Positions 16,763 through 25,697 of a DNA stretch of 64,000 bases are shown one piece after another (position 1 is the first letter of the stretch; the number at the start of each line of letters is the position of its first letter). This DNA comes from SZUA-100 sp965248135 (lineage in GTDB: Bacteria; Pseudomonadota; Alphaproteobacteria; Rhizobiales; Rhizobiaceae). The stretch is taken from positions 1,116,001 through 1,180,000 of the forward strand of contig CBDFIN010000012.1 of the NCBI GenBank assembly GCA_965248135.1. Reading direction: 5' to 3'. The notes under the pieces were generated by a model. It made no database searches, was not told where the DNA came from, and saw only the letters and a program-made list of their open reading frames with translations. The position numbers and the translations under genes are program-made.

Positions 16763-18066
16763 GAGTACCAATGAGCCAATCCGCCCAACCAGAGCACTCG
16801 TTTGAGCAACACCTCTTGCACTATGGCCGTGATTTTCTTGGTGAATTGATTGTGCGCGCGGCGGGCGCATATCTTTATACCCAGGACGGCCGAGCGGTGC
16901 TCGACTTCTCCTCCGGCCAGATGTGCGCCACCATCGGTCACAATCATAACAAAATCATAGAGGCGATGAACAAGGCCGGTCAGTCGGTAATTCATCTGGA
17001 TAGCACCATGTTGTCGCCGGATGTGATAGGGCTGGTCGACCGGTTGTGTGGGATGCTTCCCGAACCGTTGAACAAAGCGCTGTTGCTGAACACCGGTGGT
17101 GAGGCTAATGAGGCCGCATTGCGGCTTGCCAAGATCGCCACGGGAAAGTTTGAGATTATCGGCATGGCGGGATCGTGGCATGGAACGACGACGGGCGCCG
17201 CATCGACGACCTATGCCCATGGACGCAAGAAATACGGGCCGGTTATGCCCGGCTCGCTGGCTATTCCATCGCCCAATTGTTATCGCTGTCCCATCCGTCA
17301 TTGTGCCGATCAATGCGACTTGGCCTGCCTTGATGTCGGCTTCGATATGATTGACGCAACCTCCGTTGGCGAGGAAGCAGCGGTGATCGTCGAACCGATC
17401 CAAAGCGCCGGTGGAATAATTGTTCCTCCCGAAGGTTATTTTGGCCGGTTAAAGGAACTTTGTAATCAGCGCGATATACTATTGATATTCGACGAGGCGC
17501 AAACCGGGATGGGCCGTGTTGGCAAGCTCTTTGGCTTTGAGCACGAAGGGGTAGTGCCCGATATCTTGACCCTGTCCAAAACCCTGGGTGGTGGATTGCC
17601 GCTTTCCGCAGTGATTGCCGATGACAGCGTGGCTGCAGCAGCAAGGCAAAACGGCTATTCCCACTACACTTCCCACGCGTCCGACCCCCTTATGGCGACT
17701 GTCGGTCTGGCAGTTGTCGAGGTAATTGTTGGTGAAAACCTAGCCCAACGGGCGGCTCTGTTGGGCGAGTATCTAAAAGACCGGCTGCTAGAATTGCAAA
17801 GTCGTCATGAGGCCATTGGCGATGTGCGCGGCAGGGGCCTTCTTGTCGGGGTTGAAATAGTATCGGATCGTGAGACCAAAGAACCAGGACATAAACTGAT
17901 CAAATCGCTTTCAAAGCGTTGCTTTGAGCTTGGTTTGAACATCAACCGGGTTGGTGGACCGCAAAGTGTGTGGCGGCTTGCCCCGCCCCTGACGATTTCT
18001 CAAAATGATATCGATCAGGCTATCGATATTATGGATCGCGCGTTAACTAAGATTACGCCACCTTAA
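16759..18066 (+). CDS. 2,2-Dialkylglycine decarboxylase-like class III PLP enzyme
   Basis: 435 residues; the start at 16759 overlaps the regulator stop, and an ATG at 16771 with GAGAG upstream is an alternative. Fold type I class III features are SWHGTT (the stacking Trp), IFDEAQTGMGR, and the PLP lysine in TLSKTLGGGLPL near residue 273. Motifs resemble dialkylglycine decarboxylase more than GABA aminotransferase: LDFSSGQM with the substrate-contacting Gln, SHASDPL, IGDVRGRGLLVGVEIV, and WRLAPPLT with the carboxylate-binding Arg. A Cys-rich insert (CYRCPIRHCADQCDLAC) is of the kind seen in many class III aminotransferases. Likely substrates are 2-aminoisobutyrate-type amino acids (inference). 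Confidence 0.85.
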   Translation: MRVPMSQSAQPEHSFEQHLLHYGRDFLGELIVRAAGAYLYTQDGRAVLDFSSGQMCATIGHNHNKIIEAMNKAGQSVIHLDSTMLSPDVIGLVDRLCGMLPEPLNKALLLNTGGEANEAALRLAKIATGKFEIIGMAGSWHGTTTGAASTTYAHGRKKYGPVMPGSLAIPSPNCYRCPIRHCADQCDLACLDVGFDMIDATSVGEEAAVIVEPIQSAGGIIVPPEGYFGRLKELCNQRDILLIFDEAQTGMGRVGKLFGFEHEGVVPDILTLSKTLGGGLPLSAVIADDSVAAAARQNGYSHYTSHASDPLMATVGLAVVEVIVGENLAQRAALLGEYLKDRLLELQSRHEAIGDVRGRGLLVGVEIVSDRETKEPGHKLIKSLSKRCFELGLNINRVGGPQSVWRLAPPLTISQNDIDQAIDIMDRALTKITPP

Positions 18067-18135
18067 GGTAACGATGGGCACGAGGGTGGGCAGCTCAACC
18101 ATTGAACTTTTGAGATCGACGCTACAACGGCGATG

Positions 18136-18175
18136 TAGCATGATTATTTCAAAGTGATCACGGCTCATCAGAACC
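18136..18175 (-). repeat. Fragment of dispersed repeat R1
   Basis: About 40 bases, TAGCATGATTATTTCAAAGT followed by GATCACGGCTCATCAG, match the CTATAGC end of the minus-oriented R1 copies at 41416 and 59632. The rest of the element is missing, so this is a decayed or partial copy. Confidence 0.55.
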
Positions 18176-18365
18176 GATCGGATGGGGGATTGGCTTCAAC
18201 ACATAAAAATCAGGCGCACCGAATAAATTTCATTGCCAAAGTTGATCAAATTCCACTCAAAATTGCATAGCAATATACGAATAGTGGACATGTTTTGTTA
18301 GGCAAAACGCCTAGTCGGAAATTCACGCCCCCTTGCAATATTACAACACACTACAGAATCCAGGT

Positions 18366-18448
18366 CTAGTGGTCTGGCCGAAACGCTTGAATCCCTTTTC
18401 AGCACGTTCTTTTTCAAGCGTTTTGGCCACAAAGACCACTAGTGGTTC
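18366..18448 (-). repeat. CTAG-bounded hairpin R2-B with start of a second hairpin
   Basis: A 77-base palindrome (18366-18442) with CTAG at each end and arms containing GGCCGAAACGCTTGAA and TTCAAGCGTTTTGGCC. It is nearly identical to the B unit at 10350-10426 in opposite orientation. The closing CTAG also begins CTAGTGGTTC, the first 10 bases of an A-type unit, which then breaks off. There is no spacer here. Confidence 0.8.
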
Positions 18449-18816
18449 GATCGATTGCGATTTGTAAGGACGCGAAGCGAAAAGGGATAGAAATTTATTC
18501 CACCGGTTTCATGGTAGATTAAAAATATGCAAAGGTGCTCGAAGAGTGTGCTCCTTCTCCGGCCCATTATACGCATTCCAATAGTTCAAAACAATTCATG
18601 AAACATTTTCAACAAATTGGTACAGAAGTAAATAAAAAATTGGCATTGTCCAGATAACTGTCAGATTCACATTCGAAGTGACACACCTGTTAAAGCTTGG
18701 CAGGTACTTCGAATGGAACTGGAATCCAGCGCTTGCCAACTCAAAGCAATATATACCCAAAGCGCTCAATGAAATTGTGTTTTGGATATAATTGCTTTTT
18801 TGCTCCGTACAGTTAT

Positions 18817-18841
18817 CCGAAAACCGGTGCCCACTTTTCGG
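18817..18841. repeat. Short rhizobial-type palindrome
   Basis: CCGAAAACCGGTGCCCACTT followed by TTCGG forms a stem CCGAAAA/TTTTCGG. Very similar short palindromes are, to my knowledge, abundant between genes of Rhizobiales, which supports the taxonomic placement. I see a single copy in this window. Confidence 0.5.
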
Positions 18842-18924
18842 GTGCATGGAGAATAACCAACAATAACCAACGTTGCTTATCCATAATTGCGGTTGATTAA
18901 AGGGGTTTGATCAACACGGATACT

Positions 18925-19093
18925 CTAGTGGTTCTGTACCAACATTTGCATCCCTCTGCAGCACCCTTATTTGCAAACGTTGGAATCAAAAGAACCACTA
19001 GCAAGATATTGAATCTAGTGGAATTTTTGAATTTGGCATTTGAAAATGAACGAAGCTGCAAGTGGGTACCAAATGTCAAATTCATTCCACTAG
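18925..19093 (+). repeat. Composite CTAG-bounded hairpin repeat R2 (A-spacer-C) after hypF
   Basis: Unit A (18925-19001) is a diverged copy of the A palindrome (CTAGTGGTTCTGTACCAACA start, GAACCACTAG end). The spacer CAAGATATTGAAT resembles the spacer of the other composites. Unit C (19015-19093) is a different palindrome with the same ends (CTAGTGGAAT...ATTCCACTAG). The array ends two bases beyond the TGA of hypF, so it would be transcribed as the 3' end of the hydrogenase operon and could act in termination or mRNA protection. Confidence 0.8.
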
Positions 19094-19095
19094 AA

Positions 19096-21414
19096 TCACA
19101 CAAGCAATCGGGCCGCCGCAATGGCGGCTTGGCCGAGGGAAATACCGCCATCATTTGAAGGGTATTTTTGTGGAAACAGGACATTAAAACGCTGCTTCGT
19201 CAAAGCGTCAAAAACGCCTAGGCACAAAAGTCTGTTTTGAAACACGCCACCCGATATGGCTACGGTTTCGATAGCGCATTTTTCGGCAATTCCCGTTGTG
19301 GCCTCAACAATGACGTTGATCAGTGTATTGTGAAATCGAGCCGCAATTCTTGATTTTGAGACCCCCTTGGCGAGGTCTTTCAATATTTCCTGCCACATTG
19401 GCTTCCAGGAAATGGTTTGGGCGATTGCTGTTTCATAGGCGGTAATTTCATGTGGACTTTTTTCAGCCAAAGCCTGCAGAGCCATTGCTGCCTGACCCTC
19501 AAATTGAACAGTATCTCTAAAAAGGCCCAAAGCTGCCGCTACGGCATCAAATAGTCGGCCTGCAGAGGAAATCCCGGGGGCATTGAAATCCCGGTCAATC
19601 ATTGTTTTGATCTTGACCCAGGGCTTTTCATTCAAAAAACGGATCAGCTCAAGCGAGCCATATTGCTGCAAAACCCTCGACCAGCCAAAGGCGGCATGTA
19701 AGTGGGCGAAGCTGTTGCGCCAGGGCTCGTAAGAGGCCTTTTCGCCACCTGGAATTGCCACTGGTTCAAAACTCAAAACCCGTTCATAACCGCGATAGTC
19801 TGCAACCAGGAATTCACCACCCCACAAGCCACCATCATCGCCATAACCCAGCCCATCAAGGGCGATACCAAGAACAGCTTTTCCATGGAGCGGGTATTTG
19901 TGTTCGGCAAGACATGCTGCAATATGAGCGTGGTGATGCTGAATTTTGTCCACGGGACAGCCATTTTCACCGGCAGTCTTTTCACCCCAATGGGTTGAGA
20001 AATAGTCCGGATGCATATCCACCGCAATTCGCTCCGGTCTGAATTGGTTGGCGTCCTGATAAAGACTTAGATTTTTACGATAATCGGCATGGGTAATCGT
20101 ATCATGCAAATCGCCGATGTGCTGGGAGACAATGGCTTTGCCTTGATCGAGCAGACAGAAGGTGTTTTTAAGTTCACTGCCCATGGCAAGGATTGGCGGT
20201 GCTTTGTCAAAACCATCCGGCAGTATCAACGTATCAGGCGCGTATCCTCTTGCGCGCCGCAGAATTGAAACCTGCCCGGCAATTTCCTGAACAACGGAAT
20301 CATCCAGCCGGTTGATTATTTCGCGATCATGCACAAGCCAGAAATCAGCAATTGCGGAAAGATTTTCCAGAGCTTCATCATTACCTGTCACCTGCGGTTC
20401 GCTTGAAATGTTACCAGAGGTCATCACCAACGCCCGGTTTATTTTGGCTACCAGAAGATGATGCAGTGGCGTATAGGGCAGCATAAACCCGAGTGTGGAT
20501 TGATCGGGGGCAACTTGTTTTGAAACCTGTCTGCCCGTTGCCCGCTTGGGCAGCAGAACAATTGGCGCTGGGGTCGATTGCAGCGCTTCCCTCGCGGGGT
20601 CAGAGACCTTGGCATAGTGTTTTACCATCGCAACACTGGCAGCCATGAGAGCCAACGGTTTGCCATAGCGTTTCTTGCATTTCCTCAGTCTGTTCACGGC
20701 CTCATCATTTGAAGCATCGCAACACAAATGAAAGCCGCCAATGCCCTTGATCGCCAGAATTTGCCCTCGCAGAACAAGATCAGCGGCAAGTGAAATTACA
20801 TCGCCGGCAACCGGTGGTTCCATGGTTTTCCCATCTCGATCACAAAGCCATACAGCAGGACCACAATCTGGACAGGCATTGGGCTGGGCATGAAATCGGC
20901 GGTCTGCCGGATCTTGATATTCCCTCTGGCATTTATCGCACATGACAAATCGTGCCATGGACGTGTTTTGACGATCATAGGGAATGGACCGGGTTATCGA
21001 AAGTCTGGGGCCGCAATGGGTGCAATTGGTAAAAGGGTAGCCAAAGCGCCGGTTTTGAGGATCGGTAATATCATCCAGGCACTGGTTGCAGGTTGCCGCA
21101 TCAGGTATGATGGAAGTGGTGACAATTCCCACCTCACTTGACGAAATAGTAAATTCATCGGGCTGAATGTCTGCAACATGAACCCTGCAATCAATTGCAT
21201 CCACCCGCGCCAGGGGTGGTGAATTATCGACCAGGCATTTTTTAAAGGCCGATATGTTTTTGTCCTTGCCCCAGACATAAATCAGCAAGCCTTCACCGTC
21301 ATTGATCACCGAACCGGTCAGGCTGAATTGCCTGGCAAGTCGCCAGACATTTGGACGAAACCCTACGCCTTGCACCAGACCGCGAACTCTGATTTTTCTG
21401 GCTTGAATCTGCAA
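19096..21414 (-). CDS. hypF: Carbamoyltransferase HypF
   Basis: 772 residues, full length. Domains in order are acylphosphatase (about 1-92, GLVQGVGFRPNVWRLA), two C4 zinc fingers (CNQC...CTHC and CDKC...CPDC, about 108-185), a YrdC-like nucleotide domain (about 200-390) and a Kae1-like domain with the metal motif HHHAHIAAC near residue 475. HypF activates carbamoyl phosphate and transfers the carbamoyl group to the HypE C-terminal cysteine for synthesis of the CN ligands of the [NiFe] site. It is the last gene of the island, 24 bases after hupV. Confidence 0.97.
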   Translation of the reverse strand: MQIQARKIRVRGLVQGVGFRPNVWRLARQFSLTGSVINDGEGLLIYVWGKDKNISAFKKCLVDNSPPLARVDAIDCRVHVADIQPDEFTISSSEVGIVTTSIIPDAATCNQCLDDITDPQNRRFGYPFTNCTHCGPRLSITRSIPYDRQNTSMARFVMCDKCQREYQDPADRRFHAQPNACPDCGPAVWLCDRDGKTMEPPVAGDVISLAADLVLRGQILAIKGIGGFHLCCDASNDEAVNRLRKCKKRYGKPLALMAASVAMVKHYAKVSDPAREALQSTPAPIVLLPKRATGRQVSKQVAPDQSTLGFMLPYTPLHHLLVAKINRALVMTSGNISSEPQVTGNDEALENLSAIADFWLVHDREIINRLDDSVVQEIAGQVSILRRARGYAPDTLILPDGFDKAPPILAMGSELKNTFCLLDQGKAIVSQHIGDLHDTITHADYRKNLSLYQDANQFRPERIAVDMHPDYFSTHWGEKTAGENGCPVDKIQHHHAHIAACLAEHKYPLHGKAVLGIALDGLGYGDDGGLWGGEFLVADYRGYERVLSFEPVAIPGGEKASYEPWRNSFAHLHAAFGWSRVLQQYGSLELIRFLNEKPWVKIKTMIDRDFNAPGISSAGRLFDAVAAALGLFRDTVQFEGQAAMALQALAEKSPHEITAYETAIAQTISWKPMWQEILKDLAKGVSKSRIAARFHNTLINVIVEATTGIAEKCAIETVAISGGVFQNRLLCLGVFDALTKQRFNVLFPQKYPSNDGGISLGQAAIAAARLLV

Positions 21415-21438
21415 TGCGCACTCTTCCTTTACGTTTTG

Positions 21439-22890
21439 TCAGTGCACAGTACACACCATGCAAGGGTCGAATGAACGCACGATATGCTGCACCGAGACCG
21501 GGTCACTCTCACCTTTTTTAACGGGCGCCCCCACCAGTGCCTGTTCCAGCGGGCCGGGAACATCGTTTTGATCGCGTGGTGAAAAATTCCAGGTGGTCGG
21601 GGCGATAATCTGATAATTCAGGATACTGGCGTTTCGAACACTCATCCAGTGACCAAGTGAACCACGCGCTGCCTCTATAAGGCCAACTCCTTTACCCTCT
21701 TTTTGCTCTTTGCCATGCAGTCTGAAAGGTTCACCGGGTTGCAAATTATTTATCCATTTTTGCATCTCCGGAACTAGCAGAGCAACCTCCAGCAAGCGCG
21801 CAATAATCCGGTTTTCGACGTTACTGCCGGTCGCTGCGATCGCATCACGTATCAAGGGGTGACCGTCGACAAGCTGCCGCGACAAGGCACCAACTTCTAC
21901 CGGTTGTCCAGCCAGTCGCGGTGCCTTGCACCAACTGTAACCATCGGCCATCTCAGCCTGTGGAATAGTCACCCCGTCAAAAGGATGGCGAGGTTTCACA
22001 TCGACTGCCATCCAAGAATGAGAAACATCTTCACTGATCAGATCCAGATCCAGGCCATGTGAGCCATGTTGGTCATAAACCCCGCATGCAAACAGGTGAC
22101 CGTTGGTAAACTGATAGGCGCCATAGCTCATGAAGCTGTTTTCACTGCTCCCAAGCTGCGACAGCTTCAGGCTTTGTGAAAGGAACAGGAAGCGGCAAAA
22201 GTCGCTGTGTTCCGGCCCCTTTTTCGCGGCCCAATTTTGGAGTTCACAAACTGTTGCAATCTCGTTGATTTCTTCAAGTTCTGCGCCGAACAATGTCTGT
22301 TCAAGAAACTTGCGGAATTTGAGCAATATAGCCGACAACCGGAATTGTTCTTGCGACGCAACGGCCTTTGTTGTGCCGCCTGGCTGGATGGCCAGACTGT
22401 GTGGCCATTTACCGGCCAGAATTCCAATAATGTGAAGAAACTGGGCTCTGGCCGGCAAAACTTCACTGGCTGCCGGGCCTTTTATTGCCAAGAACCTGGT
22501 TGAAATATCCTGATACCAGCTAGCCTGTGCGTAAATTTCACGGGTGAAATCCGGCATGAAAAACATATAGAAATGAGTGATATGATCGGCAATATTTTCG
22601 GTGGCCAGGATAATATTTGCGCTAGACTGACCGTTTGGCGGCGTATCGACCTTCTGTAATGCGGCCAACGCGCCGGCTGCAGCCGATGACTGGGCCACGG
22701 AACAAATGCCGCAAATACGTGGCGCATAGACAAGCGCATCTCGCGGGTCCTTGCCGTTCAAAATCTTCTCAAAACCTCGATAAAGCGGCGCAACGACATT
22801 TGATCTTTTCACATGCCCGTCTTCAATATCCAGTTTGACCTCGAGATCCCCTTCAACCCGATTAAACGGCCCGACAATCAACCGGCTCAC
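21439..22890 (-). CDS. hupV: Regulatory (H2-sensing) hydrogenase large subunit HupV/HoxC
   Basis: 483 residues. The [NiFe] ligand motifs are present: RICGICSVAQ near residue 60 and SFDPCMVCTVH at the extreme C-terminus. The protein ends at that His, with no peptide to be cleaved, the hallmark of sensor hydrogenases (group 2b), which mature without an endopeptidase. The start overlaps hupU by four bases. HupUV detects H2 and controls the kinase HupT. SVAQ in place of the usual CxxH context near the first motif fits the sensor type. Confidence 0.95.
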   Translation of the reverse strand: MSRLIVGPFNRVEGDLEVKLDIEDGHVKRSNVVAPLYRGFEKILNGKDPRDALVYAPRICGICSVAQSSAAAGALAALQKVDTPPNGQSSANIILATENIADHITHFYMFFMPDFTREIYAQASWYQDISTRFLAIKGPAASEVLPARAQFLHIIGILAGKWPHSLAIQPGGTTKAVASQEQFRLSAILLKFRKFLEQTLFGAELEEINEIATVCELQNWAAKKGPEHSDFCRFLFLSQSLKLSQLGSSENSFMSYGAYQFTNGHLFACGVYDQHGSHGLDLDLISEDVSHSWMAVDVKPRHPFDGVTIPQAEMADGYSWCKAPRLAGQPVEVGALSRQLVDGHPLIRDAIAATGSNVENRIIARLLEVALLVPEMQKWINNLQPGEPFRLHGKEQKEGKGVGLIEAARGSLGHWMSVRNASILNYQIIAPTTWNFSPRDQNDVPGPLEQALVGAPVKKGESDPVSVQHIVRSFDPCMVCTVH

Positions 22891-23924
22891 TTGTTGTTCC
22901 TCCCGGGATTTCTGGCTGGCATGATTTTGATTTCGTCACAGACGGCATTTTTTCGCAGTCGCCTGGGTGTTGCTGCTTTTGACAACGAGGCCAGCGCCAC
23001 AAACCAGGCTTTCGGCATGTCGATTGGAAGGCTAACGGGGATTCCGGCGATCTTTGGTGTTTCAACAAATGGGTGGCCAGGTTCTTCAAAGCCAGGTTCA
23101 GTGCAGGCGATGCAGGGAAAACCACCAGAAATGCAGGAGCCGAAACCATTCCAGTTCCGTTTGTTGCAATCACCTGCCGCCTGGGTACCCTTGCAACCCA
23201 GATTTTCCATCATGCAGCCAAGTTCAGACAGCTTTCCGGCGCTTGCCTTATACTCGTAATATTCGTTACGCGCACAACCATGGTGGACAAGGCTCCCGGA
23301 AATCGAATGGGGCCGGTTGTAATGATCAAGAACATCCGTTGACATTTGTCCGGCTGCGATTTGCAACAGTGTTTCTGTAACCCAGTCAGGATGAACCGGG
23401 CAACCGGGAATATTGATCACCGGCAGACCACTTTTTGAAACAAATGACGACCCCAGCAAGCCGCCATTTTGTTCGCCATCAAAACAAAGCCCGCAGGCCT
23501 CAACGTGATTGTCACCGGCTGATGTTACACCTCCAAATCCGGCACAAGAACCAACGCCAACCACATAGTCGGCAATTTGTGACATCTGGGTTATCAGCCC
23601 CATCATCGCCCGCCCGCTGCCGTCGCTCATCATATGAAAACGGCCTGTGCCCTTGGGACCATTTATAACCGCACCTTCAAGACAAAAAATGTCCAGTTTG
23701 GTATGACCATCAACAATATTTTTGAAAATATTAGTAGTTTCGCGACCGGTTTCGAGGCTGATGGCCGGGTGCCACAGGATATTTATTCCTCCCGCCTCAA
23801 GATCTGTGCAAAGGTCTGGAGATTCGGCTCCGAGCAGAGAAATCGTACAACCACCGCAGCCACCAGATTGCAGCCAGAGCAAATTCATACTGGTGTGCTG
23901 GTGACTAGAGCAACCTGCGTTCAT
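22887..23924 (-). CDS. hupU: Regulatory (H2-sensing) hydrogenase small subunit HupU/HoxB
   Basis: 345 residues as read from the ATG at 23924. The proximal cluster ligands are intact (GGCGGCTISLLG, VGVGSCAGFGG, NIPGCPVHP), as are the distal and medial cluster cysteines (VHHGCARNEYYEY, LGCMMENLGCKG, FPCIACTEPGF). It has no Tat signal peptide, as expected of a cytoplasmic sensor. The first seven codons lie within the terminal repeat of the inserted 393-bp element. A second ATG at 23888 (MNLLWLQSGG) starts where family similarity begins and may be the original start. With HupV it senses H2. Confidence 0.93.
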   Translation of the reverse strand: MNAGCSSHQHTSMNLLWLQSGGCGGCTISLLGAESPDLCTDLEAGGINILWHPAISLETGRETTNIFKNIVDGHTKLDIFCLEGAVINGPKGTGRFHMMSDGSGRAMMGLITQMSQIADYVVGVGSCAGFGGVTSAGDNHVEACGLCFDGEQNGGLLGSSFVSKSGLPVINIPGCPVHPDWVTETLLQIAAGQMSTDVLDHYNRPHSISGSLVHHGCARNEYYEYKASAGKLSELGCMMENLGCKGTQAAGDCNKRNWNGFGSCISGGFPCIACTEPGFEEPGHPFVETPKIAGIPVSLPIDMPKAWFVALASLSKAATPRRLRKNAVCDEIKIMPARNPGRNNK

Positions 23925-24297
23925 ATTGAGCCATTCTGACGGAGTGAATTTGTGACTAGATCAAGTGAAGTTTCGATGGCCATATCCGGATACGGTCGCG
24001 AAACTTTGCGCCGATATTGGCGCAAATACACCCGTCTCCCAAACCGGGATGTTTCCCGGTTTGGAATCTTAGAGTTTGACGGAGCGGAAACATCCGCCCC
24101 CTCAAACCGGGATGTTTCCCGGTTTGGATTGTTGGGATTAGACGGGGCGGAAACATCCGCCCCGTGAGGGTTTCCGATTGGCGGACATTCAAAGTCGATC
24201 CGGGCTTGCCCGGTATCGCACTTCGCCCGCCTCAACTCCGATCTATCTCGCCAATCGAGAAACAGAATTGACTCAATATGAGCGCAGATTGCTCTAG
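23905..24297. mobile_element. 393-bp inverted-repeat miniature element between hupT and hupU
   Basis: The ends are terminal inverted repeats of about 34 bases. CTAGAGCAACCTGCGTTCAT at 23905 and, on the other strand, CTAGAGCAATCTGCGCTCAT from 24297, both continue with ATTGAG and ATTCTG, with three mismatches. Both ends lie on CTAG. There is no transposase, so it is MITE-like. The TAG stop of hupT is part of the right CTAG, and the start codon of hupU lies in the left repeat. An open frame from 24301 to 23921 crosses the whole element, but it reads through hairpin repeats and is probably not a gene. Confidence 0.8.
24041..24163. repeat. Four tandem hairpins with complementary loops
   Basis: Two copies of a roughly 63-base unit. 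Each unit has a hairpin AAACCGGGATGTTTCCCGGT (24041 and 24104) with a TGTT loop, then a hairpin of the form GGGGCGGAAACATCCGCCCC (24081 and 24144) with an AACA loop. The loops are complementary, so paired hairpins could form kissing contacts in the hupT-hupU mRNA. They form the core of the inverted-repeat element. Confidence 0.75.
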
Positions 24298-25697
24298 CCA
24301 TTTGTCGATTTTTCCGGTTTTGAGGGAAGGCTCAGGCGAAATACAGCACCGCTGCCCGGCAAATTCTCACCGGACAGATCACCACCGATTTCCTCGGCCA
24401 TATTATAGCTGACATAAAGCCCCAAACCGGTCCCTTGCCCAATAGGTTTGGTGGTGAAAAACGGCTCAAAGATATGATCAATATCCTTTTGCGAAATACC
24501 GGGCCCATTGTCGCTAATAGAAACAACAGCGTTTACGCCATCGCTTGCGCAATCAATATCTATTTTTGCATCTGGTTTATTCTCCAGAACGTCGATTGCG
24601 TTCTGTACGAGATTAATAATAATTTGATGGACATAGCCTTTTCGGGCACTAACTCTCAAATCTGACGGGCAGTTCATTGTAATGGCGGGCTTTAGTTTTG
24701 TGGCGCGCAGAACCCAGTTTACTGCTGTTTCCACAACCGGAAAGAGCGCAAATTCGTCCACCGCTTCTTTTTGTGTTCCAGAAAATCGGCGCAATTCCTG
24801 AACGATATCGCTGACCCGCTCTGCCCCTTCGAGCGTGCCCTCCACCAATGGCATGATATCACGGGTAATCCGGTCGATGTTCAATTGCGTGCCAAGTTGT
24901 TGCAATTCATTGTCATCGGTGCATTTTTTCACCGCCCCTAGATAGATTGTCAGTTTTTCACCATAGGTTTTGAGCGCATGCATGTTGCCGAATACAAAGC
25001 TGATCGGATTGTTCAGTTCATGGGCAACACCGGCAACCAGCCGGCCAAGGGCTGCCATCTTTTCGGAAAAAACCAGTTGTTGCTGTGCTTCACGCAAGGT
25101 GTGGTGTGCCTGGTCAAGCTCTTTGTAGGCAAGCCGCAACTCACCAACCGGGCGGCCAATCAGTACTACACCAACAGTTCGCCCCTTATGGTCAAAGCGC
25201 GACGAACAATTAACCGACAAAGGTACACTTTCCCCCTCAGCGTCGATTACCGATATTTCGCAATCTGAAATAGGTGTGTTGGACCGCATATGTGTGGGCA
25301 ATTCAACTGCTAGCGATTTGCAGTCATCGGTAAATAAATGTTGCAATGGTCGGCCGATCAATGACTGTTCACTGTAACCGGTCAAATATTCAAGCGCGGC
25401 GTTAACCTGCTGGATTTTCCCATCCGGATCACAGACAATCAAAATGTCGGTCATGGAACTCAAAACACTGGAAATAAACTTTTGAGCATTTTCCAGTTCG
25501 GCGTTCTTCTTTTCCAGCTCAGCCTGCGAGTTAACCAATTCAGCGTAAACACTATCCATCTTATGGATAACTTCGATCCAGGCTTCTTCTTCGGTAATCG
25601 GATGGGCCAATACATCACCGACGCTGGCCTTGTTGATAAGCGAGGCCTGACTGGCTTTGTGCGGGTTGTGATTTGCCCTGATTTCCTGTCCCACCAT
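24294..25697 (-). CDS. hupT: Hydrogenase-regulating histidine kinase HupT/HoxJ
   Basis: 467 residues. An N-terminal coiled coil (about 45-75) leads to a PAS domain (about 75-185, FISSVLSSMTDILIVCDPDG). A DHp helix carries the phospho-accepting His226 in VAGVAHELNNP, followed by an HATPase domain with N (LVQNAID), G1 (SDNGPGIS) and G2 (GTGLGLYVS) boxes. No membrane segment is present, so it is soluble, as known HupT/HoxJ kinases are. Lying between hoxA and hupUV, it should couple H2 sensing to phosphorylation of HoxA/HupR. The stop TAG coincides with the CTAG end of the inserted element. Confidence 0.94.
   Translation of the reverse strand: MVGQEIRANHNPHKASQASLINKASVGDVLAHPITEEEAWIEVIHKMDSVYAELVNSQAELEKKNAELENAQKFISSVLSSMTDILIVCDPDGKIQQVNAALEYLTGYSEQSLIGRPLQHLFTDDCKSLAVELPTHMRSNTPISDCEISVIDAEGESVPLSVNCSSRFDHKGRTVGVVLIGRPVGELRLAYKELDQAHHTLREAQQQLVFSEKMAALGRLVAGVAHELNNPISFVFGNMHALKTYGEKLTIYLGAVKKCTDDNELQQLGTQLNIDRITRDIMPLVEGTLEGAERVSDIVQELRRFSGTQKEAVDEFALFPVVETAVNWVLRATKLKPAITMNCPSDLRVSARKGYVHQIIINLVQNAIDVLENKPDAKIDIDCASDGVNAVVSISDNGPGISQKDIDHIFEPFFTTKPIGQGTGLGLYVSYNMAEEIGGDLSGENLPGSGAVFRLSLPSKPEKSTNG

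Larger units (their letters stand above)
18067..18924. other. Repeat-rich gene-free region between the decarboxylase and the hydrogenase island
   Basis: No convincing gene in about 860 bases. It contains a fragment of R1 (18136-18175), a B-type hairpin of R2 (18366-18442) and a short palindrome at 18817. The rest is AT-rich. It forms the downstream edge of the hydrogenase island. Confidence 0.6.

Noticed and set aside
24041..24163. Possible CRISPR array
   Set aside because: There are only two units, the spacers are not distinct, and the units are themselves palindromic and lie within an inverted-repeat element. No cas genes are present.
23921..24301. A 126-codon open frame bridging hupT and hupU, with a duplicated ADVSAPSN...PNRETSRF segment
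   Set aside because: It runs through the tandem hairpins and both terminal repeats of the inserted element. The peptide repeat merely mirrors the DNA repeat, and no domain is recognisable.
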